DNA of 64,000 nt from Pseudoalteromonas luteoviolacea (GTDB taxonomy: Bacteria > Pseudomonadota > Gammaproteobacteria > Enterobacterales > Alteromonadaceae): assembly GCF_018100925.1 (NCBI RefSeq), contig NZ_JAGJEH010000016.1, positions 50,979 through 114,978 on the forward strand, read 5' to 3'. The position numbers were made by a program, and so were the translations under genes. Positions 1-6,889 of this stretch are shown piece by piece. Numbering within the stretch: position 1 is the stretch's first letter; each line of letters begins with the position of its first letter. The notes beneath the pieces are model-generated. The model was given only the letters and a program-made list of their open reading frames with translations. It had not been told where the DNA came from and made no database searches.

Positions 1-43
1 TTAACATAGCAGCAGCGAGAGTACCTAATTTAAACATTTTCAT
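1..43 (-). CDS. Partial secreted protein, 5' end only
   Basis: The first 14 codons of a leftward gene run off the window edge. They read as a signal-peptide start: a Lys near the N-terminus followed by a hydrophobic LGTLAAAML stretch. A good ribosome binding site (AAAGGAAAGAAG) sits directly before the ATG, which supports the start. Nothing can be said about the mature protein. Confidence 0.6.
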   Translation of the reverse strand, partial: MKMFKLGTLAAAML

Positions 44-466
44 CTTCTTTCCTTTGGTCGTTCATTAGTTCGGTTGTTTATCACTTGTTAGTTTTGTCAA
101 TCATCACTTGGGCCCAAAGTGTTGACGAGATGCAAAGTAGCAAACGAAATAGGTACGAGGCAAATTAACCAAGAAAAGTCGCTATCAAACAGGATGGTGA
201 TTTAATATTAATAATAATATCAATAACATATTGGCTTTTTGGGGTGGGCTTTGTAAATATAAAAGTATATCTACTATTTTATTCATAAGGTTCAATCATC
301 ATTGCAGATAAGTTCATTGTTTATAGATAATTAATAATTTGAATTTTATGTAAATAGAAGTGTGTTTTTTTGATTTTTAAAGCTTAATAGCAGCTCCATT
401 TAAGCGAGGGGATAGTAATTTTCATACATCTCAGTAACCAGAAGTATTGTTTTACAATGCAGAAAA
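44..466. other. AT-rich intergenic region, no gene seen
   Basis: No convincing coding frame. It separates the truncated secreted protein from the end of the FecR-domain gene and must hold the promoter of the former. An imperfect palindrome CACTTGGGCCCAAAGTG lies at 105-121 and could be an operator. Around 200-230 the sequence is an AT-rich run of AAT units. I see no clear terminator for the FecR gene here. Confidence 0.5.
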
Positions 467-1069
467 TTATTGAATCGTTTTGACCGCGTCCTGAAGTTTT
501 TTATCTGACCATACCTCTGGTGTGGTTGGTGCTTTGCCTTTTTGTAACGTAGTGCCCATTCCCGGCTTTGAAATAATCACTCGTCCATGCTCATTCTCTA
601 CGACGATTGGGTGTTCACTGTCTAATAAAATGACATCAATCGTATCTTCGTCGTAGAGGTTTCCACCCCAAAAATCGGTGCCTCGTATGCCAATAGAACC
701 CATTGGTGTTTTAATCTTAAAGTTTGGATTGGTCACTTTGGTTATTTCTCCCGTAACTATCCGAAACGCGCCAGAGATAAACTCAAAGCTAGCATCTGAG
801 CTTTGCTGATACTCAAATTGATTAACAACAAATTGCGTTTGTTCTCCTAAGGACAAAATGGTTCCCTCCGAGAATCTCACTTGTGCGCGTGCGTTCTTAC
901 CCGTATGCAGAGCGTCCTCAATAAATATAGGGGATTTACGCGTGAGATTACGATGGTGACTGTCTGACTGAGCTGTGACCTGTTTTTTGGCAAGCATGAC
1001 TTTTGCCACTTGATTATCTGCAAAACTGTACGTGCTTAAAATAAGCAAACTCAGTAACAAGGCTTTCAT
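467..1069 (-). CDS. Secreted FecR-domain protein
   Basis: A 200-residue exported protein. Residues 1-17 form a signal peptide (MKALLLSLLILSTYSFA). Residues about 55-150 match the FecR beta-sandwich domain (PF04773) found in many periplasmic proteins: a run of GTILSLGEQTQFVV, a segment about acquiring a property from a structure (ISGAFRIVTGEI), and the typical TPMGSIGIRGTDF motif. Unlike classical FecR it has no N-terminal anti-sigma region and no membrane segment, and no ECF sigma gene lies nearby, so iron-dicitrate signalling is unlikely. Such stand-alone FecR proteins are of unknown role. The start is supported by GGAG nine bases upstream. It is divergent from the RpfF-like gene, whose longest reading frame overlaps its 5' end. 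Confidence 0.85.
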   Translation of the reverse strand: MKALLLSLLILSTYSFADNQVAKVMLAKKQVTAQSDSHHRNLTRKSPIFIEDALHTGKNARAQVRFSEGTILSLGEQTQFVVNQFEYQQSSDASFEFISGAFRIVTGEITKVTNPNFKIKTPMGSIGIRGTDFWGGNLYDEDTIDVILLDSEHPIVVENEHGRVIISKPGMGTTLQKGKAPTTPEVWSDKKLQDAVKTIQ

Positions 1070-2030
1070 TAATAAACTCCAGAGGTTTTATATAAAAATA
1101 GAAGCAGAATCGCCGAGTGTCGAATGGTGTTGGAAGGATAAGGTTAATTCAAAATATCTAATCACAAAGTGGCTGACAGTGCGTCAGCACTATGAACAAC
1201 ACATCAGAACAGGTAATGAATTTGTGCAAGTGAGAGCAACTTCCGTTTATGCCAGTGAGCCCTTGGCGATCATGCGATCTGGGTCGTTACATTGGGCAAC
1301 AATGCAGCTAGATAAAGCTCCGTATTTTACTAAATCTTTATTACAGCAGCTAGGCCACTTTTATTTACCAGAGCCCGGTGTTCAAAATCATACGATTAAG
1401 GTTTTGAGTAGTGATAAATCGGGTGTTTTCAGTCTGGGTGGCGATTTGGCGAATTTAACAAACTGTGTAAAGCAACAAAATGAGCCTTGGCTCCGAGATT
1501 ATGCTTTTAACTACATGACCTTGCTACATCGTATTTTGGCAGGTTCTCGGCATAATCTAACCAGCATCGTGTTGGTACAGGGCAGGGCTTATGGAGCTGG
1601 AATGGAAGTTGCTCTTTGTGCTGATTGTGTTGTTGCAGAAGAAGGGGCGGAATTTTTCTATCCACCTGTTGCCTTTAATCATGGGCTAGAGCACTTGCTG
1701 GTATCAAAGTTAAAGCACAAGGCGTCACGGTGTGCGTTGATGGAAGTCATGTATTCTAATTCGCGTTTTAGTGCTCGTGATTTATATGAACTGGGACTGG
1801 TCGACGTTTTGACAGAGTGTGGTAAGGGAGAGCAGAGCGTACGTAGTCTAGTTCAGCGGGCACAGGCCTGCGATATTGGTCATACAGTATTACAAAAATA
1901 TCGACACCGAAAAGAAACACACTCTGTCAGTCAATTTGGCTCATTGGCAGAGGCTTGGGTTAAAAAAGCCGTCAAGGTTGACGAGAATCAGCAAAAATAC
2001 CTGCGTAGACTTGGGCGCGTAAGGTATTGA
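1032..2030 (+). CDS. RpfF/DSF-synthase-like crotonase, second catalytic Glu missing
   Basis: A crotonase-fold protein that resembles RpfF, the enzyme that makes diffusible signal factor (cis-2-unsaturated fatty acids). Shared marks are FSLGGDL (RpfF: FNLGGDL) at about residue 133, LVQGRAYGAGMEVAL with oxyanion-hole glycines, ARDLYELGLVDV, and a C-terminal helix ending AWVKKAV...LRRLGRVRY. RpfF uses two glutamates 20 residues apart. Here the first is kept (E192), but the second is proline (P212 in YPPV instead of LPE). Activity as hydratase or thioesterase is therefore doubtful. The start is uncertain: the GTG at 1032 gives 332 residues and overlaps the divergent FecR gene, while family length (about 285-290) fits the GTG at 1179 better. 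A possible terminator follows at 2050-2089. No RpfC/RpfG partners are seen in the window. Confidence 0.75.
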   Translation: MLKISKLSNKAFINKLQRFYIKIEAESPSVEWCWKDKVNSKYLITKWLTVRQHYEQHIRTGNEFVQVRATSVYASEPLAIMRSGSLHWATMQLDKAPYFTKSLLQQLGHFYLPEPGVQNHTIKVLSSDKSGVFSLGGDLANLTNCVKQQNEPWLRDYAFNYMTLLHRILAGSRHNLTSIVLVQGRAYGAGMEVALCADCVVAEEGAEFFYPPVAFNHGLEHLLVSKLKHKASRCALMEVMYSNSRFSARDLYELGLVDVLTECGKGEQSVRSLVQRAQACDIGHTVLQKYRHRKETHSVSQFGSLAEAWVKKAVKVDENQQKYLRRLGRVRY

Positions 2031-2049
2031 ATATAATACATGGCGATGA

Positions 2050-2089
2050 AGGCCGTATACGCGCAAGGAAGGGGTAGCGGCCTCATTTT
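2050..2089 (+). terminator. Possible terminator of the RpfF-like gene
   Basis: AGGCCG and CGGCCT arms separated by about 22 bases, followed by CATTTTT. The loop is long, so this is a moderate candidate. Confidence 0.4.
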
Positions 2090-2109
2090 TAGACAGACAT
2101 TGAGAGAGT

Positions 2110-2943
2110 TTACTCAGTTGTCTGCTTGCGGTGTTTTTTAATGGCTTTGGCAATACGTTTAGCGGCGCGTTGCATTGTTTTTCGATTTGGATGTAAACCA
2201 TCATCCATAGGTTCAAAGCCACGCCATATATCTAGAAAAATGGCATCAGGTACTTCATTTTTAAGGCGATTTAGCCTCAATTCTGAAAAAGTATCATAGT
2301 TATCTTTACTTATGATCCATGGCCAATTAAACCGTTGTCTAAGGGTTTCCCAATCAATGGCATCATAATCCGGCGCCTTAGAAAAAATAGGTGTGATCCC
2401 AGCAGCTAACGCTCTGTTGGCAACATTGACGAAAGTATCTATATAAGTGTGCATTTGTTCTAAAGTACATTCCGAAGTTTCAGACATTGGAATACCAAAT
2501 GCGTCAGGGTGGTTGCAATCATTACCTCGAATAATAACGATGTATCGGGCGGATATTTCTCCTGAAAAAGAGGTCACTCTACTCAGTGCTTTAGTAAACT
2601 GCTTTTCATAGCCTTCCCAGCCGGGCCCCACACACTCAGGACCCGGAAAACACGTTAACCTATCAAATGTGGTTGCACCGGCTTGCCCTTCGTTGATGAG
2701 ATGGCCAGAGAGGCGAGGCTCTCTAATTAAGGCATTTCCAAGAGAAAGGTAGCGACCGGAATTAATGGCGATGCCATTAAGTGGTGCTTGTAGATTGTCA
2801 AAATAGGGCATTTTTGCATTTGCAAAAGAAGCGCCTATCAAAAGCAATGGCGCTTCTTCCGATTTAGGTGCGGCATGCAAGTTTGATGTAAAAGATAAGC
2901 TGAGTCCCAACAACAGGGGTTTTATAGTTTGAGAAGTGAACAT
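2110..2943 (-). CDS. Secreted SGNH/GDSL-family hydrolase
   Basis: A 277-residue exported esterase-type hydrolase. Residues 1-24 form a signal peptide ending in LHA. Block I is LLIGASF, with Ser39 as the expected nucleophile; the usual GDS is GAS here. Block III is RGNDCNHPD (GxND) and block V is DGLHPN (DxxH), so the catalytic Ser, Asp and His are all present. The chosen ATG at 2943 has AAAAAGGATTATC in front of it, whereas an upstream in-frame start would add ten residues before the signal peptide without a good binding site. The substrate is unknown; the family includes acyl-esterases acting on polysaccharides and lipids. It is leftward, like the RiPP-like peptide gene behind it. Confidence 0.8.
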   Translation of the reverse strand: MFTSQTIKPLLLGLSLSFTSNLHAAPKSEEAPLLLIGASFANAKMPYFDNLQAPLNGIAINSGRYLSLGNALIREPRLSGHLINEGQAGATTFDRLTCFPGPECVGPGWEGYEKQFTKALSRVTSFSGEISARYIVIIRGNDCNHPDAFGIPMSETSECTLEQMHTYIDTFVNVANRALAAGITPIFSKAPDYDAIDWETLRQRFNWPWIISKDNYDTFSELRLNRLKNEVPDAIFLDIWRGFEPMDDGLHPNRKTMQRAAKRIAKAIKKHRKQTTE

Positions 2944-3073
2944 GATAATCCTTTTTGGTTTAGTTGTAGCCACTACACGTTAGGTGATGTGAATAAGTGA
3001 GTAAGTAAGACTTTGGTAGATTTATGAAAAGTGTTGTGATGAATGTAAAGCCGGTTTAACTGTATTCAAGAAG

Positions 3074-3097
3074 CAAAAAAGCGCCTTGCGACGCTTT
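3074..3097 (-). terminator. Terminator of the small peptide gene
   Basis: Read leftward: AAAGCG, eight-base loop, CGCTTT, then four more T. It lies just after the stop of the small peptide gene, separating it from the SGNH hydrolase gene downstream. Confidence 0.6.
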
Positions 3098-3113
3098 GGT
3101 AAACCTAAAAGTA

Positions 3114-3305
3114 CTATTTTACACCACCGCAAGTCCAACCCATACCGCATGTCTTTGCTTCTCTATGGGTAAAGAACGGACAACCCCGGTCGTATTCTGT
3201 TTCACGACCAGGTCTACCACCAGCAATAGCGGGCGTTGCGTTTAAGTCAAGAGATTGATTATTAGAAAGATTTTTAATTTGTGACTTATTTAATTTTAAT
3301 TTCAT
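3114..3305 (-). CDS. Double-glycine leader peptide, RiPP-precursor-like
   Basis: A 63-residue peptide with a two-part layout. Residues 1-30 look like a leader: Lys/Leu/Asn-rich (KLKLNKSQIKNLSN) and ending ATPAIAGG, a double-glycine cleavage site. Residues 31-63 are the candidate core with three cysteines, several Thr/Ser and a C-terminal WTCGGVK. This is the layout of ribosomally made, modified or exported peptides with GG leaders, for example class I lanthipeptide-like precursors. Translation is supported by AAGGAAATTAAA before the ATG, and transcription by a TTGACA box upstream and a terminator downstream. No modifying enzyme, peptidase or ABC exporter is encoded in the flanking sequence, so it would depend on machinery elsewhere. 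Function is inferred from layout only. Confidence 0.7.
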   Translation of the reverse strand: MKLKLNKSQIKNLSNNQSLDLNATPAIAGGRPGRETEYDRGCPFFTHREAKTCGMGWTCGGVK

Positions 3306-3336
3306 TTTAATTTCCTTTTATGTTCCTAGAGACTAT

Positions 3337-3365
3337 AAATTAGCCACTGCTGTGAATGTTGTCAA
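3337..3365 (-). promoter_or_regulatory. Sigma-70 promoter of the small peptide gene
   Basis: Read leftward, a perfect -35 box TTGACA (3360-3365) is followed by a 17-base spacer and a weak -10 box TAATTT (3337-3342), about 32 bases before the ATG. Confidence 0.5.
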
Positions 3366-3629
3366 CAATATATTGTATGCAAAATAAGTGTTCACCAAGC
3401 TAGTACTCATATTTATTCACGCTCCAATCCGATTAGTCGCACAGGAAAGCAAACTAAACAGCAATTATTTTTCACACCTGCCTGGCTCACGCGTTGTATG
3501 AGTAATAGTCCTCAATTTCATTAACACCATGTATAAATCGTAAATTCTGCACAGTATTGGTTTGAAAAGTCAGAGTAAATGAGTGTTGCTAGATGTTTAA
3601 GTATTTATTGGTGGTGTCAGGTAATAGCA
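3366..3629. other. Divergent intergenic region
   Basis: Lies between the leftward peptide gene and the rightward five-gene set starting at 3630. It should carry the promoter of that set, but I find no clear -35/-10 pair. An alternative in-frame ATG for the next gene is at 3579. Confidence 0.4.
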
Positions 3630-4040
3630 ATGATAAAAATTCTTAACGAAAGTACGGTTTTCAACTTACTGCTAGATAAAGGCGTTTTAGTTGTGCCAAC
3701 CGCAGGGCCACTAGAGGTCGCATCTCAGGGGCTGGTTTGTCATGGTGAGATAGCTGTTCAAGATGATATCGAAAAGTTTCTGACGAAAAAGGTCAATATG
3801 TCACCGTATATTAATGGTGCATATGCGGCAGGCGGTACCGTAACGTTCAGCGCTATCAATGACATTGTTTTATCGGAAGTTACTTTCAAAGGCGGGGCGC
3901 CAATTGTTCTCAAAGGAGACATTGTGTGTGCATTAAGTGTGATACCTGCACTCAATCCACAAGGAGTACCAGATCCTGGCCCACCTACTGAGCTCACTGT
4001 TAAATTTGAACCAACACAACCTATTGTTATTTCTAAATAA
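3630..4040 (+). CDS. Small beta-rich protein, unrecognised
   Basis: A 136-residue protein with no signal peptide or membrane segment. It is rich in Val, Gly and Ile with alternating hydrophobic residues (GGTVTFSAINDIVLSEVTF), a Pro-rich stretch (NPQGVPDPGPP) and two Cys. That composition suggests a beta fold. A PAAR-like or DUF4280-like spike-tip role would fit its place before an eCIS operon that lacks an obvious tip gene, but I cannot recognise the family motif, so this is only a suggestion. The ATG at 3630 is chosen because AGGT lies eight bases upstream; an ATG at 3579 would add 17 residues. It is first in a run of five rightward genes. Confidence 0.55.
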   Translation: MIKILNESTVFNLLLDKGVLVVPTAGPLEVASQGLVCHGEIAVQDDIEKFLTKKVNMSPYINGAYAAGGTVTFSAINDIVLSEVTFKGGAPIVLKGDIVCALSVIPALNPQGVPDPGPPTELTVKFEPTQPIVISK

Positions 4041-4109
4041 TATGTGCTTTTTAAACGAGTGCATCAGGGGCATGTTCCCTTATATAAGTGGGTCATTAAA
4101 GGGTATCTG

Positions 4110-5075
4110 ATGAATAATGTAAAACGTCGAATTTGTTTTTGCCTAGCGATTGTGGCGACAGTGCTTTCTGGTTGCTATAAAGAGGGGTTAATTAGAGGGA
4201 GCAATGAACTTTTGCTCAATGGCAGTCTTTTGAAAGGGCCATTGGCAAATGCTTTAATTACCATTAGTGATGTTAATCACTTAACTATCTGGCAAGGACA
4301 AAGCAATGAGCTAGCACAGTTCGAAAGCCAATTCAGCGTTCATGAAAATAGCTTATTTCATATCAAAATAGACCTCTTAGATAATACCACCATGGTATGC
4401 GATACCGCTGAGTGCTATGACCGTAACGGAAATTTAATCGCTAACTACCAAGAAATTGTGCCCGCGTCAGAACTGACAGGGTTGAGGCTCAGTCATTTGT
4501 CATCGTCCAACACCCAGCGTAATTCACTGCAAGTAAACGCGCTTACAACGTTAGTTTATGACCAGCTCGTTAATCAATTACAGGATGGTGTGAACCAAAG
4601 TGGGGTTGATTCGGCCTCACTTCAAGCAAGCCGATTAGTTTTGACCGCGCTGAACTTGAGCGAGGGTGATATCAACCTTTTGGACAGTACTTTGTCAGAT
4701 GTTGAAAAGATAAGTGACTCTTCAGATCAAGCAATGACGACCTTAAGTCTCGTAAATGCGTCAATTGCAGAAAACATTACGCTATTAACCCCTTTGTCTT
4801 CAGCGATCAGCCAATTTGTTTCTGAGCCTGATAATCACCAAGTCCAAGATACTTTGTCTGACCTTAAAACGTCAGTTATGACCAGCGCGGTTAAACTTGC
4901 GCAAAGTGGGTTGGTCGAGGGCGTGCCAGCAACGGTAGAAGCGTCATTACATGAGGCGCAAATAAACACAATTGATTTTGAGTTGCTGCAAAGACAAAGT
5001 ACCGAGCTACAGATGAAAATTCAGGCTGCCAACGCGGTGGCTTCTGTAACGGGGGCGACAGGTGCGAATGGCTAA
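4110..5075 (+). CDS. Lipoprotein ending in a short collagen-like stub
   Basis: A 321-residue protein with a lipoprotein signal peptide: basic start, hydrophobic core and lipobox LSGC, with Cys as the probable lipid-bearing residue 21. Residues about 30-110 look like a beta-sandwich domain (SLLKGPLANALITISD), as in other surface lipoproteins of this group. The rest is helical, with many Ser, Gln and Leu. The protein ends VTGATGANG, two Gly-X-Y triplets, which looks like the beginning of a collagen-like tail cut short by the stop codon. The ATG at 4110 is chosen over a start 66 bases upstream because it begins the signal peptide. The stop overlaps the next gene by eight bases, so the two are translationally linked. 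Function unknown. Confidence 0.7.
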   Translation: MNNVKRRICFCLAIVATVLSGCYKEGLIRGSNELLLNGSLLKGPLANALITISDVNHLTIWQGQSNELAQFESQFSVHENSLFHIKIDLLDNTTMVCDTAECYDRNGNLIANYQEIVPASELTGLRLSHLSSSNTQRNSLQVNALTTLVYDQLVNQLQDGVNQSGVDSASLQASRLVLTALNLSEGDINLLDSTLSDVEKISDSSDQAMTTLSLVNASIAENITLLTPLSSAISQFVSEPDNHQVQDTLSDLKTSVMTSAVKLAQSGLVEGVPATVEASLHEAQINTIDFELLQRQSTELQMKIQAANAVASVTGATGANG

Positions 5076-6033
5076 AAAAAATCGAATATCACGGCTAAGA
5101 AACGTGTATTGTCTCTCGCTAAGCTTAGTGGCGCTAATTTTCAGTTTGGACGTTGAAGCTCAACCGTTATTTGCGCTTAAGGAGAAACAAACCAGCAGCC
5201 AGCCTTGGTATAAAAAAGTAAATTACTTCGGCATTGTTTCAACTCGCAACCAGACTCTGTCTTTGTCGAAGTCACCGACAAATATAGCAATTGAAAGTGA
5301 TAAATTTGATGGCGATTCACATACCCTCGAGGGTCGGTTTGCTTTGGGTGGTAAGTTATTTTCTCATGCGTCTATCTATGGGGAATTAACCTTGGATCAG
5401 ACGGCGTTAAAAGGAAGAATAACGCGTAAAGGAGCAGCACACTTTTCTGATTCGGTCGATTATCGTAGATACAAATCAAGGTTTGAGCTTTTTTATGAAT
5501 ATGCACTGCCCCATGGATTCTCGAGCGGTGTAGATCTGTATTTTGGTTCTGAAAGATATCAATATCGAGAAAGTCATGTAACAGATAGAGAGTTTGGAGG
5601 TGCATTTTTACTGAGCCATGTATGGCATTTTCGCAGCGCTCACCTAGATTTTGACTATGTCATGAGTTATCGAAAACTCAATTTTGGCAGTGCTTCTCTG
5701 AACGACACAAGTCAGGTTAACCACGCATTGCTGGTTGAATATGGCTATCATTTTACTGAACATCTCAGCGGTTATTTTGGTGGGCGGTATTCAGTTTTTC
5801 CACATCATAATAAACAGAGCTATTGGGGCAGTAGTGCACAGTTAGCTTTAATGTCAGAGATAGAGTATCGCTTAAATGCCAGCTCGGTATTGGCCTTCAA
5901 ACTGGAAAAATTATGGCTGAGCAAAAGTCGCTACACCCATACGGTATCAGCCCAATACGAGTATAGATTTGGCAGTAAAAAAACTAAAAGGCGCAAAAGG
6001 AAATACAAAACGCCCAATTTGTTAATAAGGTAA
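5068..6033 (+). CDS. Predicted outer-membrane beta-barrel protein
   Basis: A 321-residue exported protein with a long N-region, a hydrophobic stretch (YCLSLSLVALIFSL) and a likely cleavage after VEA. From about residue 85 onward there are repeated ten-residue strands with alternating hydrophobic and polar residues and many aromatics (for example RFELFYEYALPHGFSSGVDLYF, HLSGYFGGRYSVF), typical of outer-membrane barrels of about 10-12 strands. Odd feature: after the last strand (YEYRFGSKK) a highly basic tail (KKTKRRKRKYK) follows instead of a terminal aromatic residue, so insertion by the usual BAM signal is questionable. It overlaps the lipoprotein gene by eight bases and precedes the membrane protein gene by six. 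No family is recognised. Confidence 0.65.
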   Translation: MAKKNRISRLRNVYCLSLSLVALIFSLDVEAQPLFALKEKQTSSQPWYKKVNYFGIVSTRNQTLSLSKSPTNIAIESDKFDGDSHTLEGRFALGGKLFSHASIYGELTLDQTALKGRITRKGAAHFSDSVDYRRYKSRFELFYEYALPHGFSSGVDLYFGSERYQYRESHVTDREFGGAFLLSHVWHFRSAHLDFDYVMSYRKLNFGSASLNDTSQVNHALLVEYGYHFTEHLSGYFGGRYSVFPHHNKQSYWGSSAQLALMSEIEYRLNASSVLAFKLEKLWLSKSRYTHTVSAQYEYRFGSKKTKRRKRKYKTPNLLIR

Positions 6034-6039
6034 TTAGCC

Positions 6040-6876
6040 TTGGAAAACAAAGTAAATCTAAAAGTAGCAGTGTTTGGTGGCGCAGGGATTGGCCTTTTAT
6101 TTGGTGTTGTTATGGGAACCAGCGTGACACCAACCGTGAGTATTTTACTTGGCGCATTGACCACCATTTTAGGGGCAATTTTGGGGCTAAACGACCGTTA
6201 CTTTAACGATGCGAAAGCTGCGCGGATCGGCGCATTTGGTATTGCATGTGTCATCGGCGCATATATAGGAATTTATGTACGGTCGCATAATTTATTGGCA
6301 CCATCACTCGTTGAACTTAAAGCCCAATATGTATCCGCGGGCTATACCGAGCAACAGGCGTTGCAACTACTGACTTTGAAAGAGTTTGGAATGCGATTGG
6401 ATAGCACATACGCTGGCGATGAAACGTCGGCCAAATCTGAGTTTAGCTTTTCTGAGCAGGCAGCCAATATCGCAAATCAGCACAATAGCTTGTTATTTAG
6501 TTCTAGTATCTCGGTGAATGGGTGTGATGAATTATCTTACACAGATAGTAGTTTAGAGCTTGACGAAATCGTTAATAACTTTGAGTTAACAGGCGGAGTG
6601 TGGGCGACCGTGAGCGAATCCATTGTTACTGAGTTTGAGGAGTCTGAGCAAAAGAAAATGTTACTGGCGATCCGCTATAGCGTATGTGCACAGCAACAAG
6701 ATTTACCTTGTATTGGTAATTTACAGCTAACGGATTTGCTGACTTTCACGCAGGTAAAAAGCGTACTTGGGGCTCCTTGGTCACATATTTTCGCGCGATT
6801 TGATGAGGGAGGTTTATCGGAAAACAGCAAGTTACGTGGCGTTAAGTTAGTCCATCAAATACTTTGTTCTGGCTGA
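6040..6876 (+). CDS. Inner-membrane protein, unrecognised
   Basis: A 278-residue protein starting at TTG with AAGG eleven bases upstream; no ATG lies in frame before residue 26. Three hydrophobic segments rich in Gly and Ala fall within residues 8-85 (AVFGGAGIGLLFGVVMG, SILLGALTTILGAILGL and IGAFGIACVIGAYIGIYV). A region of about 190 residues follows with no membrane segment, probably periplasmic or cytoplasmic, containing four Cys. It sits between the barrel gene and the protease gene in the same direction and with short gaps, so probably one operon. Function unknown; the layout would suit an inner-membrane partner of the envelope proteins encoded upstream. Confidence 0.6.
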   Translation: MENKVNLKVAVFGGAGIGLLFGVVMGTSVTPTVSILLGALTTILGAILGLNDRYFNDAKAARIGAFGIACVIGAYIGIYVRSHNLLAPSLVELKAQYVSAGYTEQQALQLLTLKEFGMRLDSTYAGDETSAKSEFSFSEQAANIANQHNSLLFSSSISVNGCDELSYTDSSLELDEIVNNFELTGGVWATVSESIVTEFEESEQKKMLLAIRYSVCAQQQDLPCIGNLQLTDLLTFTQVKSVLGAPWSHIFARFDEGGLSENSKLRGVKLVHQILCSG

Positions 6877-6889
6877 TAATGGTACAGTG

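Noticed and set aside
467..1069. FecR-type iron signalling regulator
   Set aside because: No anti-sigma region, membrane helix, ECF sigma gene or receptor adjacent; only the FecR domain is shared.
1941..2222. Leftward frame between the RpfF-like and SGNH genes
   Set aside because: Overlaps both supported genes and has no family match or good start.
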